DNA from: Flavobacterium psychraerolatum
Lineage (GTDB): Bacteria > Bacteroidota > Bacteroidia > Flavobacteriales > Flavobacteriaceae
Assembly: GCF_025960985.1 (NCBI RefSeq)
Contig: NZ_JAOQMX010000003.1
Span: 108,512-172,511 of the forward strand
Length of the DNA: 64,000 nt
Direction: 5' to 3'
Below, piece by piece: positions 25,217 to 34,674 of the stretch. Position 1 is the first letter of the stretch. Each line of letters opens with the position of its first letter. The translations under genes and the position numbers were made by a program. A model generated the notes under the pieces. That model saw only the letters and a program-made list of their open reading frames with translations, was not told the DNA's origin and did not search any database.

Positions 25217-26246
25217 TTAAACCATCTCACCACGTAGCGAAGTTTCTACTGCGTTTTTAAAACTGCGCATCGAAGTATTTTTACCCAGTAAGTACATTAA
25301 TTTAGTAATTGCTGTCTCAGTTGTCATGTCTTTTCCAGAGATCACTCCAGCTGATTTCATTTGATACTAATCTCACAATGACCCATTTGCACACTCCCAA
25401 CTGAACATTGGGTAACATTAATAACATACATTCCTTTTTGAATGACTTCTTGCATCAATTGTACAAACCAATCTACAGTAATAGCATTACCAGACCCATA
25501 AGTCTCTAGAGCCCCCCCTCTGAGTGTTGGAATAGCAAAAATAGCCGTTACTACTGTTTGAGAAATTCCTGGGAATAATTTTATGATGACCACATTGGTA
25601 TCCAATGTATATTGCACTTTCAATAACTCATTATTGGATACACTTGGCAAAAGTAATTGTGCATTCCATTTCAAATGTACGCCTGACTTTACCAAACAAG
25701 GATAATTAGGAGAATTAAAAGCTTGAAAATGTTCTGCATTTACTTTGGTTGTACGGTTGCCTCGGTAAAATTTATATTCAAAAAAAAGACACAATTCTTG
25801 AACAACGGGCAATCCATTTTCTCTTAAAGAAGAAATTTGGATTACAGTAATCAAATTTTCTTTGGTATCGGTACGCAAATCTCCAATAGGCAATTGTAAA
25901 CCTGTGAAAATAATTGGCTTTGCTAAATTTTCAAACATAAAACTCAATGCAGATGCCGTATATACCATGGTATCTGACACATGAAGCACAACAAATCCAT
26001 CAAATTTGGCGTAATTGTTTCGATTATCGAAGCCAAAATACCCCAATTTTCTGGATTCATGTTGGATGAATCAATGGACTCATCATAGGAAATGGTTCGT
26101 ATAGCACAATCAAGCAACTTAAGTTCGGAAACTTGTTGCAAGAGTTGTCCGAAATCAAAAGCGATTAATGCGCCTGTTTCAAAATCTTTACTCATACCGA
26201 TCGTTCCACCAGTATATATTAAAACTATTTTACTTTTGGACTGCAT
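25217..26246 (-). pseudogene. Decayed second copy of type I asparaginase
   Basis: Similar along its whole length to the intact ansA at 27782-28813, but in three pieces. MQSKSKIVLIYTGGTIGM runs in frame to WGILASIIE; a one-base loss in an AAA run at about 26018-26020 shifts the frame. The second piece (NNYAKFDGFVVLHVSDTM onward) ends at a premature stop at 25357; the C-terminus ([14 protein letters not shown], then [10 protein letters not shown] and SLRGEMV) continues in another frame to TAA at 25217. Key positions have also changed: HGSDTM to HVSDTM, GSQLPI to GLQLPI, CSAGSV to CSVGSV. The upstream flank still aligns with the 3' end of the acyltransferase gene, so a block of DNA was duplicated and this copy has decayed. 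Confidence 0.9.
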
Positions 26247-26537
26247 TTTGATATTTATGCCAGTTCAAAACTGGGTTAACATACCTATTCGATAAACTCT
26301 AGTAGCATACAAAACTCATATCTTCAATTTACAGCCACATATTTATCTGTATTAATTGAATAAAAACGCACAAAGAACTCCTGCTAAAGCATTCTAGCTC
26401 CCTATTATAATGGTTTTTTCGCGAAAATAAACTTGTAAAACAGCTAAATCGATTCATTCTATCTGGCAAAATAATGAAAACCTTTAACTTTTTTAATGAA
26501 TTCATAATTCCGACCTTTGTAGCAAATACACAATACC

Positions 26538-27758
26538 ATGTTTAAAGCATTAGAATCTAGAAATTTTAAAATATTTTTTTACGGCCAATCTATATCCGTC
26601 ATTGGGACATGGCTGCAAAAGACTGCCGTGAGTTGGATGGTGTACAGCATTACCAATTCAGTTTTTTTATTAGGACTAGTAATGTTTTTCAGTATGATAC
26701 CGTCGCTTTTTTTATCGCCATTGGCTGGTAGTTTCTTAAAAAAGTATGACAGACACAGAACCATGATAGTTTTACAATTTATGGCCATGTTCCAAGCGGG
26801 ATTAATGGCACTAGTTTTTTACACCAAAACTTATAATATTGAATTAATCATGGGATTGAGCTTGTTTCAAGGTGTCATTAATTCTTTTGACATGATCTGC
26901 AGGCAAACCATGATGGTTGAGATTGTTGATAACAAAGACAATCTAGCCAATGCTGTAGCATTAAATACAAGCTTGAGCAACTTTGCACGTATTGCAGGGC
27001 CAGCATTAGCAGGTATACTTTTGCATCGATTTGGCGCAGATGTATGCTTTGTTGGGAATTTCTTGAGTTACCTTCCGGTTTTGTGTTCCTTGTTTATGAT
27101 GCGTTTAACCTACCAACCAAAATCAAATCACAAAATAAAAATTTATGAAGACTTTATAGAAGGACTAGATTACGTGAAAGAAGAAGCCAACATGGGGAAA
27201 ATGTTACTCTTATTACTATGCAGTAGTTTGTTTGTAACCTCGTTTATCACCTTACTACCTGTTTTTGCCAAAGACATCTTCAGTGGTAATGCGCAAACTT
27301 TTAGTTGGTTCGAAAGCTCGGCTGGAATTGGATCTCTTTTGTCAGCCATCTATTTGACCAATTTAAAACAAGGAACAGATGTGACCAAAATTACCCTTGC
27401 TGCTACGCTGCTATTGGGTAGTAGTATGATTTTACTATCGTTTGCACCAAATCTATCTGTTGCGCTCGTGTGTACAACGCTGTGCGGGCTTGGTATGATG
27501 GCACAAACATCCTCTATAAATATTTATATTCAATTAAAGAGTTCTTCACATATGCGCTCCCGCAGTATCAGCTATTTTATCATGGCCTATCAAGGTATGT
27601 TGCCTATTGGAAGTCTACTTATTGGAATTCTATCCCACAATATAGGTACAAGGCTTACCGTAACGCTACAGGGAATCCTCTGTATCATAGCCGCAATTGT
27701 CTTTTTGATATTCAAAAATAAGGAGAAGGTGGCAACTCCAGCAGTAGAAATAGAGTAG
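26538..27758 (+). CDS. MFS transporter
   Basis: 406 residues with about 12 membrane helices. The N-terminus MFKALESRNFKIFFYGQSIS and GTWLQKTAVSWMVY is typical of the major facilitator subgroup that includes the enterobactin exporter EntS. The loop between helices 2 and 3 (GSFLKKYDRHRTMI) is a variant of the MFS signature GxLxDRxGRR. It is a proton-driven exporter or importer of unknown substrate in the inner membrane. It lies between two asparaginase copies on the opposite strand and converges with ansA, with only 23 bases between stops. Confidence 0.85.
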   Translation: MFKALESRNFKIFFYGQSISVIGTWLQKTAVSWMVYSITNSVFLLGLVMFFSMIPSLFLSPLAGSFLKKYDRHRTMIVLQFMAMFQAGLMALVFYTKTYNIELIMGLSLFQGVINSFDMICRQTMMVEIVDNKDNLANAVALNTSLSNFARIAGPALAGILLHRFGADVCFVGNFLSYLPVLCSLFMMRLTYQPKSNHKIKIYEDFIEGLDYVKEEANMGKMLLLLLCSSLFVTSFITLLPVFAKDIFSGNAQTFSWFESSAGIGSLLSAIYLTNLKQGTDVTKITLAATLLLGSSMILLSFAPNLSVALVCTTLCGLGMMAQTSSINIYIQLKSSSHMRSRSISYFIMAYQGMLPIGSLLIGILSHNIGTRLTVTLQGILCIIAAIVFLIFKNKEKVATPAVEIE

Positions 27759-27781
27759 TAAAGCAATTGTAAATTGATAGA

Positions 27782-28813
27782 CTACTCTGTCAACTCGCCA
27801 CGAAGTGATTTCTCGAAGATTAATTTAAAATCAGCCTTTGTGTGATCTTGACCAAGCAGGTACATTAACTTTGTAATGGCAGCCTCGGTGGTTATATCTT
27901 TACCTGAAATAACACCACAATTTTTAAGTTCAGTACTCGTTTCATACTGGCCCATCATCACGCTGCCGGCAGAACATTGGGTCACATTGATGACATGCAA
28001 ACCATCAGAGATTGCCTTCTGAATCAAACTCAAAAACCATTCTTCAGTTGGCGCATTACCAGAGCCATAGGTTTCTAGAACAATTCCTTTTAAGTTTTTT
28101 ATCGAAAGCATAGCTGCTAACACAACTTCGCTTATTCCTGGAAACAATTTCAGAATGACTACATTGGTATCCAAAGTATATTGGACATGCAATTTTTGCT
28201 CAAAATCGGCTTTAAGCAATAATGATAAATTAGTTTTTAAATGCACCCCAGACTCCACCAAACAAGGATAATTAGGTGAATTAAAAGCCTGAAAATGTTC
28301 TGCGTTTACTTTGGTTGTACGGTTGCCACGGTACAATTTATATTCAAAATATAAACAAACTTCTTGCACTATACTCCTACCGTTCTCACGCAAAGACGCC
28401 ACTTGAATAGCGGTGATTAAATTCTCTTTGGCATCGGTACGCAAATCACCTATTGGCAACTGCGAGCCAGTTAGAATTACGGGTTTTGAAAGATTTTCAA
28501 ACATAAAGCTTAAAGCCGAAGCGGTATAAGCCATCGTGTCAGATCCATGAAGGACCACAAAACCATCAAATTGAGTATAATTTTTTTCAATTGTGGCCGC
28601 CAAACTACCCAAGATTTCGGGATTCATGTTGGAGGAGTCAATAGGTTTTTCAAAAGATACCGTCTCAATATCGCATTCAAGCAATTTGAGCTCTGGAACA
28701 TGTTGCAAAAGTTGACCAAAATTAAAAGCAACCAAAGCACCCGTTTCAAAATCTTTACTCATACCGATGGTTCCACCAGTATAGATCAGTAAAATTTTAG
28801 CTTTGGACTGCAT
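27782..28813 (-). CDS. ansA: Type I L-asparaginase
   Basis: Hydrolyses asparagine to aspartate and ammonia in the cytoplasm. 343 residues with no signal peptide. Catalytic marks are YTGGTIGM (T15), HGSDTM (residues 89-94, serine in place of the usual threonine) and the later VLTGSQLPIGDLRTDAKENL region and TKVNAEHF lysine. The C-terminal half ends with the small domain (YGSGNAPT, TQCSAGSVMMGQYET). The start codon overlaps the end of the acyltransferase gene by 17 bases, so the two are likely co-transcribed and translationally coupled. A decayed duplicate lies 1.5 kb away. Confidence 0.92.
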   Translation of the reverse strand: MQSKAKILLIYTGGTIGMSKDFETGALVAFNFGQLLQHVPELKLLECDIETVSFEKPIDSSNMNPEILGSLAATIEKNYTQFDGFVVLHGSDTMAYTASALSFMFENLSKPVILTGSQLPIGDLRTDAKENLITAIQVASLRENGRSIVQEVCLYFEYKLYRGNRTTKVNAEHFQAFNSPNYPCLVESGVHLKTNLSLLLKADFEQKLHVQYTLDTNVVILKLFPGISEVVLAAMLSIKNLKGIVLETYGSGNAPTEEWFLSLIQKAISDGLHVINVTQCSAGSVMMGQYETSTELKNCGVISGKDITTEAAITKLMYLLGQDHTKADFKLIFEKSLRGELTE

Positions 28814-29957
28814 CTTTATATTTTAAACTATTAACGACCGGATTGGCATACATATTTAAAAAACTCTGTAATGCAACAGGGTTCTCTTTATCAATACGTT
28901 TCTCCATACGGCGCTCAAAAAGCATTTTTTGATCCTCAGTATACAAACTAGCAAAAGTATTGCTATTGTTTAACAAATCGTACCCAATATAATTGGTAGG
29001 CCATAATTTGTAATTGCTCAAGATAGAATCATCTATAGCTTGGGCGATGGCTTGTACCTGTTTGTTAGTATTATCGTTTTCGGTAGCGATTACATCAATA
29101 GTATCGTTCAAAACATCTCCTATATGAATGTGGATGTGCTTTTTTTGTCCCAAAGCACCACTTAGAATGGTCATAAAATCTTCATTTGCATCCTTTACAT
29201 ATACTTCATTGTTCGCTTCCGCTAATATTTGCGGCATTTTCAAGGCATCTGTTGGATCGTATTCGTAGGATATAGACACAGGAACAATCTTAATTTTCTT
29301 AAAATAGTCCATTAGATTTTCTTCATCAGATCCCATGGCTAGCATTTTCAAAATACCAGGATTTGTCATGTCATTTCCATCTTTGGTTCTTCCTTCACGC
29401 TGTGCGATCCAAACCGAACGATTTTCATGATTTAATAAATGACCAATATATTCTGACAATGTCTTGGAACTTTGCAGCATCTCGCGTGGACTCAATCCTC
29501 GTTGTACCAAAAAATTGCGGTTGAGTTTTGCCAAATTCATTAAAAATGATTTTTTGACCAAGTTATCACCAATGGCCGAAGCGGTCATTACCAAACCGTA
29601 CTCAAACAAAGAAGCATTTAATAAAGTAGTGTCTAATAAAATATCTCGGTGGTTCGAAATAAACAAATAAGACTCGCCTTTTTCTAGTTTTTCAAAACCA
29701 GAAGTTGTAAGACCTTCCGAACTTTTTTTCAATAAAGTTTGTACCGATTGGTAGATGAAATTACATTGAAAATCACGTATCGAATGTGTTTTTGAAAGCA
29801 AGCCTCTCCAAGCTCCATCCTCATCATCAGGGAAAGAGAAATCCATTAGAGATTTCATCATCGGATGGTAAAGTAATTTCTTGAAGACTTCGTTTACCTC
29901 CGAATCATAAAAAGGTCGAATTGCGTCGAATTTTTGCATTATAGTTTTTTTAGTCAA
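28797..29957 (-). CDS. 1-acyl-glycerol-3-phosphate acyltransferase family protein (PlsC-like)
   Basis: 386 residues. SNHRDILLDTTLL (about residue 97) gives a NHxxxD-type acyltransferase motif I (NHRDILLD), with FLVQRGLSPREML and WIAQREGRTKDG (motif III, EGRT) following, as in PlsC-like enzymes that add fatty acids to lysophosphatidate or related lipids. No strong membrane helix is visible, so it probably acts at the membrane surface. Proteins with this layout are widespread in Flavobacteria. It is the first gene of a pair with ansA, overlapping it by 17 bases. Confidence 0.8.
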   Translation of the reverse strand: MTKKTIMQKFDAIRPFYDSEVNEVFKKLLYHPMMKSLMDFSFPDDEDGAWRGLLSKTHSIRDFQCNFIYQSVQTLLKKSSEGLTTSGFEKLEKGESYLFISNHRDILLDTTLLNASLFEYGLVMTASAIGDNLVKKSFLMNLAKLNRNFLVQRGLSPREMLQSSKTLSEYIGHLLNHENRSVWIAQREGRTKDGNDMTNPGILKMLAMGSDEENLMDYFKKIKIVPVSISYEYDPTDALKMPQILAEANNEVYVKDANEDFMTILSGALGQKKHIHIHIGDVLNDTIDVIATENDNTNKQVQAIAQAIDDSILSNYKLWPTNYIGYDLLNNSNTFASLYTEDQKMLFERRMEKRIDKENPVALQSFLNMYANPVVNSLKYKDAVQS

Positions 29958-30000
29958 AGCAAAAGAACAAAAAAAAAGTTAAACAAAACTGATTTATAGT

Positions 30001-30768
30001 TTAAATCCCAAAAATAGCTTTAGAATTTTCTGTAGTTTTTAAAGCAATTTCATCAACAGAAACTCCATATATGTCGGCTATTTTCTGAGCAACATTTACA
30101 ACATAACTACTTTCGTTGCGTTTTCCACGATATGGAATGGGAGCCAAATAAGGTGAATCTGTTTCTAAGACAATATGTTGCAAATCAATTTGATGTAAAA
30201 ACTGATCTATTTTTCCATTTTTAAAAGTCACTACTCCACCTATTCCCAATTTCATATTATACGATATTGCCTGAAGTGCTTGTTCATAAGTCCCCGTAAA
30301 ACAGTGAAATATACCAAACAATTCATCGGACTTTTCTTCCTCTAAAACAGCAAAAACTTCATCAAAAGCATCACGACAATGAATTACGATAGGTAACTGA
30401 TATTGTTTGGCCAACTGTATTTGCGTTCGAAAAGCATCTTGTTGTTCGGCCAAATGGGTTTTATCCCAATACAAATCAATACCGATTTCGCCAATCGCAT
30501 AGAATTCTCGTTTTGCTAATTCTTCTTTTACATGTTGCAACTCCTCTTGATAGTTTTCCTTTACATAGGTAGGATGTAATCCCATCATCAAGAACACATT
30601 ATCTGGATTTGATTTTTCCAAATCATACATTGCAGCCGTTTGACTAGAGTCAATTGCAGGAATAAAAAATCTAGAAACGCCAGCATCAATAGCACGCTGA
30701 ATCATCTCGTTTCGATCTTCATTGAATTCTTCTGAGTATAAATGGGTATGGGTGTCGGTGAATATCAT
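30001..30768 (-). CDS. tatD: TatD family metal-dependent hydrolase / DNase
   Basis: 255 residues, the normal length for TatD. The metal-binding and catalytic residues are visible: FTDTHTHL near the start, GEIGIDLYW (about residue 93), PIVIHCRDAF (about 125), FHCFTG (about 155) and ETDSPYLAP (about 203), which also fits the family. TatD proteins are cytoplasmic metal-dependent nucleases or hydrolases linked to DNA repair and quality control. The gene lies 43 bases upstream of the acyltransferase gene on the same strand and may be its operon partner. Confidence 0.92.
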   Translation of the reverse strand: MIFTDTHTHLYSEEFNEDRNEMIQRAIDAGVSRFFIPAIDSSQTAAMYDLEKSNPDNVFLMMGLHPTYVKENYQEELQHVKEELAKREFYAIGEIGIDLYWDKTHLAEQQDAFRTQIQLAKQYQLPIVIHCRDAFDEVFAVLEEEKSDELFGIFHCFTGTYEQALQAISYNMKLGIGGVVTFKNGKIDQFLHQIDLQHIVLETDSPYLAPIPYRGKRNESSYVVNVAQKIADIYGVSVDEIALKTTENSKAIFGI

Positions 30769-30858
30769 TGATGTACTTTAAGATTGTAAAATTACATTTT
30801 TAGAAAGAGATGGCAAACTACTGTAGCATTCTCTACATAAAATTTTAGTTAAATAAAA

Positions 30859-30916
30859 AAACCATTAAGAAACAAAGCTTCATCTCGACTTGATGAACTT
30901 CATTTCTTAACGGTTT
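30859..30916 (-). terminator. Rho-independent terminator of the sigma/anti-sigma operon
   Basis: AAACCATTAAGAAA pairs with TTTCTTAACGGTTT around a loop that has its own small TTCATC/GATGAA fold. On the minus strand it is followed by a T run. Confidence 0.75.
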
Positions 30917-30937
30917 AACATATTAATTTGTGGAATA

Positions 30938-31666
30938 CTAATTCTCTAACTTACCTATTAGAGACTGCACAATGTCATAATCTTCATAATCCTCTGTAAT
31001 CGTTTTTAAAGTAGCCTCACAACTTTCATAATCTTTTTGTTTTAATTGTAATAAAGCTAAACTCCAACTCGCTTTGTTTTTATAAATCGAAGTTCCCGAT
31101 CGAATCGTCTCAAAAATGACACTAGCCTCTTTCAATCGATCCAATTCCATTAAGGAAATCCCATAGTACAATTGAATTTCAGGACTTGATTTATCTTTTA
31201 ATATAATTTCAAACTGTACTGTTGCCTCTTGGTAGTTTTTAGCATTAAAGGCCTCTTGTGCCAATTTTAAATTAGCATTTACGTCCCCTCTTTCTACAAA
31301 ATAAGCATTTTCATAGTGGTTAAAATCTTTAAATTTTAGATTTGATGCTTGCATTAGAAACCAAACACCCAATAAAACGGCTACCGATGCAGCAACAGAA
31401 TAAAACCAAGGTCTTAGCGATTTCACTTTGGGCTCATCCATTTTTCTGCATTCGTAAGCGATTTTAGAAATCTTTTGACGGAAAGCCAATCTTTGTTTTT
31501 CGATACTAAATTTTTGTTTCAACTGAAAGTTGACTTCGTTAAAATTTTCAAATTCAGAAGCCATAACAACATCTCTTTTCAATTTATTTTCAAACGTTTC
31601 TTTTTCGGCATCCGACAATTCCCCTTGTAGGTATTGATCGAATAAAATATAATTTTCCTCACTCAT
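30938..31666 (-). CDS. Membrane protein with N-terminal anti-sigma-like region and periplasmic TPR domain
   Basis: 242 residues. The N-terminal cytoplasmic part (YILFDQYLQGELSDAEKETF, residues 6-25) looks like the start of an anti-sigma factor. One membrane helix (WFYSVAASVAVLLGVWFLMQ, about 87-106) follows, then a C-terminal part with TPR repeats (AQEAFNAKNYQEATVQFEII, LEASVIFETIRSG and ALLQLKQKDYESCEATLKTI in pieces). It starts 7 bases after the ECF sigma gene, so it probably binds and restrains that sigma factor. A TPR sensor domain suggests that it senses a periplasmic protein partner. Confidence 0.75.
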   Translation of the reverse strand: MSEENYILFDQYLQGELSDAEKETFENKLKRDVVMASEFENFNEVNFQLKQKFSIEKQRLAFRQKISKIAYECRKMDEPKVKSLRPWFYSVAASVAVLLGVWFLMQASNLKFKDFNHYENAYFVERGDVNANLKLAQEAFNAKNYQEATVQFEIILKDKSSPEIQLYYGISLMELDRLKEASVIFETIRSGTSIYKNKASWSLALLQLKQKDYESCEATLKTITEDYEDYDIVQSLIGKLEN

Positions 31667-31673
31667 GGTTCAG

Positions 31674-32252
31674 TTATTTTAAGGATTGATACTGACTAGA
31701 ATCTTGAATCCATTTGGTTAATTGCCCTGTACACAATGATTTTTTCTTTCGAACATAACCATAAGTGACCTGGAGCTTTTCAGCCACTTCTTCCATCGAT
31801 TTAAGAACAAAGCTCAACTTAAGCACCTCTTGACATTTTTCTCCTAATTTTTTAAACATGGCGTCAAAAAGTTGTTGTTTCTCCTCAAATTCCTCAGTTT
31901 GAGTGACCAAACCTTCACTGTCTTCATTACTAGATCCATAATCATCGGCAATTGTTACCCCTTTATTTGAATTTTTTTTCAGTTCATTGAGCCACTTCCT
32001 TTTACATAACAAAAAAAAATAGGCATCAAACGGACAAGTCAAGGTTAACTTTTCAGCCTTGGCCTGATCAAATAACAAAATAAGCACTTCTTGGACCACA
32101 TCTTGCGCTTGGTCATGGTCGCCAGAGTTGTTTTGAATATAATGAATTACTTTGGGTACAAATTTCTTATAGATGGACTCAATAACTGCCGAATTATTCG
32201 ATGCCAATCCTTCAATATACATTTGGTCAGGATGTGTTGCTGATGAAGCCAT
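31674..32252 (-). CDS. ECF-type RNA polymerase sigma factor
   Basis: 192 residues. Region 2 is visible at about 18-85 (IESIYKKFVPKVIHYI, DQAQDVVQEVLILLFDQA, FDAYFFLLCKRKWLNELKK) and region 4 at about 130-180 (KLGEKCQEVLKLSFVLKSM, EEVAEKLQVTYGYVRKKKS), the latter a helix-turn-helix for the -35 element. It faces away from the PKD/CHAT/protease genes across a 370-base control region and is followed by a candidate anti-sigma gene. The target genes may include its divergent neighbours, but this is inferred from position. Confidence 0.88.
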   Translation of the reverse strand: MASSATHPDQMYIEGLASNNSAVIESIYKKFVPKVIHYIQNNSGDHDQAQDVVQEVLILLFDQAKAEKLTLTCPFDAYFFLLCKRKWLNELKKNSNKGVTIADDYGSSNEDSEGLVTQTEEFEEKQQLFDAMFKKLGEKCQEVLKLSFVLKSMEEVAEKLQVTYGYVRKKKSLCTGQLTKWIQDSSQYQSLK

Positions 32253-32620
32253 ATAATTTATTTTGACTGTTAAAGTTAATAAAAAATCTTAATTCGAGGG
32301 GCAATAATTATAAATAAAAAACCATATTCATATGTAAATCAATAATTTACCCTAGTAAAAATCATATACATGAAAAATAAATTCAAAATATTCAAACATT
32401 TTTTTACTAGTAGAATTTGGAAAATTATTGTGAGATAAAATAAATCACTATAATACCAATCACAATAAAAAAATTAACAAATTAACTCAAAGGTAACAAA
32501 ATGCAACCCAGATGATAGATTCGAGTAACAAATGAAACAAAAAATCTAATTTTTCAAAAAAGCGGTGAGTCAATCACCGCTTTTTGCTATTTTTATAATT
32601 CTTAACCAAACCATTTGATT
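32253..32620. other. Divergent control region between ECF sigma and PKD-protein genes
   Basis: About 370 AT-rich bases with no gene. It must hold promoters for both sides. The clearest structure is a perfect terminator-like hairpin at 32557-32585, shortly before the PKD-protein start. Confidence 0.5.
32557..32585 (+). terminator. Terminator-like hairpin upstream of the PKD-protein gene
   Basis: AAAAAGCGGTGA / TCACCGCTTTTT, 12 perfect pairs with loop GTCAA, ending in five Ts. It stands 35 bases before the ATG at 32621 with no gene upstream on the plus strand, so it is a leader attenuator or the end of a small RNA. Confidence 0.7.
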
Positions 32621-34570
32621 ATGAAACCATTATTCCTTCTCTTTTACTTTTCTGCATTTTTTACTTACGGACAATCCAAAGTTAAAGACACCATCACTCG
32701 AAGAGCCATCATTGGTTACCTTCAAACAGGAAATGAAGTCAATTTCAAACCAACGTTACCCCCTTTAATTCCAATCTCAGGAGCTCCAAAACCTAGCTTT
32801 TCCTATCTATGGGAAATGGGTGACGGAACCTATAGCAAAGAAGCCGAACCTAAACATATGTACAAAAACAAAGGTACCTACACCACCCGATTGGCTGTAA
32901 CCAACAATTATGACAATGGAAAACCTCCTGCCACAAGACCCAAAAAAGTAGTTATAAACGACATTAGCACGCCCGAAAATGGTATGATCGCTTCTAATGT
33001 TAATCCTAGTAGTTTTGCACTTCAAAAAAACTGTGACCCTATCCCAGAAGAAGAAATGGTCGTAATTATGAGTTATCAAAATACTGAAAACTATGTTTCC
33101 AACGGTAAACTTTATCTTTTTTATAACGAAACTCAATTCAAAAACGACAATTTTGATTTAATTGATTTCCGCACTCATACAGGTGAGCGAGAAGTAACAG
33201 AAAATACTTTTGCAGTTGCCAATGACAATAATAGCAGTAATCGGTTTCTAGCCTCGAATGAAACCTACAAACCTATTGAAAAACAAAGAACTACCACAAA
33301 TGAACTTGACTTAGAAACCACTTTAGCAATAGCCAAAAAAGAATACAACCAAGTCCATATTCTAGAAATGGATGAAATGAATCCCAATGAACTACGCAAT
33401 GTGTTTTATACCTTCAGGACCACACCCGAGATGCTCAAAGACACTAGTGCAACAGTCACCATGCGAGGAGTTTTTGTACCCAATAGAAGCTACAAAAATC
33501 ATAAAGTAAAAAACTTAGAGATGGAAATCGTAACTTCTCACGATCCCAACAAAATGGGCTCTAACGGTAGCCTTATCAATTACCGCTTAGTGCGTTTCAA
33601 AAGGATAGATTTTAAAACTCGTTTTCAAAATAACGGAGAAGGACCTGCGAGAATAATTCGCCTAGAAACTGACATACCTGAAATGTTTGACAAAAAGACC
33701 TTCAAAATTGAAAACATGTATCCTAAATGTCCAATTTGTCCAAAAGATTTTATTCCAACTACTAGTTGTTTGGATACCATCATCAAGCAAAAACAAATTT
33801 TCTTTACTTTCAAAAACATCTATTTGCCTGGAAGTACTCAAAAAAATGTACACGAAAAAGACAGTACCAAAGGTTTTGTGAAATATTCCATGAAATTCAA
33901 TAAGGACTTTCATAAGGTAAATACCAAAAGTAGAACAGCTATTATTTTTGACAAAAACGAACCCATCATAACTAATTATGCCACTACCCGATTCTTACCC
34001 GGAATTTCAATTGGTGCAAAAGCAGGATATAATTATTACCCTGACTTAAAGAAAGCAACAAGTTATTTTTATGGAGCAACGATTTCGCCATTCAAATCGT
34101 ACCGCTTCTATTGGCAAGCCGAGTTGTTAAACAGCTTTACCAATTATGACTCAGAAACCAGTATCAATGAGAAAACTATTCGAAATGCAGCGACTGGAGA
34201 CCAATTACAGCGTACTATCACTACAACAACAAACAATATGGTAAACATTGAGGTTCCAGTGTTGATACGCTATAACATAAATAATTTTATCGGCATTGGC
34301 GCTGGGTTACAAGCAAACATAAATTCCTCTTCAAAACAAGAGCAAAATTCAAAAACAGAAATATATGAAAATGAAAAAGCCTCTTTTTTAATTAGTACTA
34401 AAGAAGAAAGAGTAAAATCAAGCAAGAGCTTTACCGATGTTAAAACTGGATTACTTTTTGACCTTACAATTGGAGCGGCGCGAATTGGTCCAAGTTTAGG
34501 AGCTCGTTATGTGATGAACTTCAAAAAAAACTTTAATTATTTACAGTTTTATGGGATTTGGAAGTTTTAA
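32621..34570 (+). CDS. PKD-domain protein with C-terminal outer-membrane beta-barrel
   Basis: 649 residues from the ATG at 32621; an upstream in-frame TTG is less likely. A signal peptide (MKPLFLLFYFSAFFTYGQ) is followed by a PKD-type domain at about 35-105 (SYLWEMGDGTYSKEAEPKHM, GTYTTRLAVTNNYDNG). A long middle part of unknown fold contains a CxxC-like cluster (YPKCPICPKDFIPTTSC, about 370) and a segment on interaction with conserved-looking beta strands (FKRIDFKTRFQNNGEGPARI). The last about 180 residues look like a small beta-barrel (SIGAKAGYNYYPDLKK to YLQFYGIWKF). I infer an outer-membrane protein exposing PKD and middle domains. It starts an apparent operon with the CHAT and retropepsin-like genes. 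Confidence 0.7.
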   Translation: MKPLFLLFYFSAFFTYGQSKVKDTITRRAIIGYLQTGNEVNFKPTLPPLIPISGAPKPSFSYLWEMGDGTYSKEAEPKHMYKNKGTYTTRLAVTNNYDNGKPPATRPKKVVINDISTPENGMIASNVNPSSFALQKNCDPIPEEEMVVIMSYQNTENYVSNGKLYLFYNETQFKNDNFDLIDFRTHTGEREVTENTFAVANDNNSSNRFLASNETYKPIEKQRTTTNELDLETTLAIAKKEYNQVHILEMDEMNPNELRNVFYTFRTTPEMLKDTSATVTMRGVFVPNRSYKNHKVKNLEMEIVTSHDPNKMGSNGSLINYRLVRFKRIDFKTRFQNNGEGPARIIRLETDIPEMFDKKTFKIENMYPKCPICPKDFIPTTSCLDTIIKQKQIFFTFKNIYLPGSTQKNVHEKDSTKGFVKYSMKFNKDFHKVNTKSRTAIIFDKNEPIITNYATTRFLPGISIGAKAGYNYYPDLKKATSYFYGATISPFKSYRFYWQAELLNSFTNYDSETSINEKTIRNAATGDQLQRTITTTTNNMVNIEVPVLIRYNINNFIGIGAGLQANINSSSKQEQNSKTEIYENEKASFLISTKEERVKSSKSFTDVKTGLLFDLTIGAARIGPSLGARYVMNFKKNFNYLQFYGIWKF

Positions 34571-34674
34571 TTTTACAATGCAAACGATACAAGAGAAAAG
34601 GAAAATTCACTAACTTTTCTTCCTCAAAAAAAGCTTTGCGATTCTTTATGTATTCTTAGCTAAATAAACATTTT

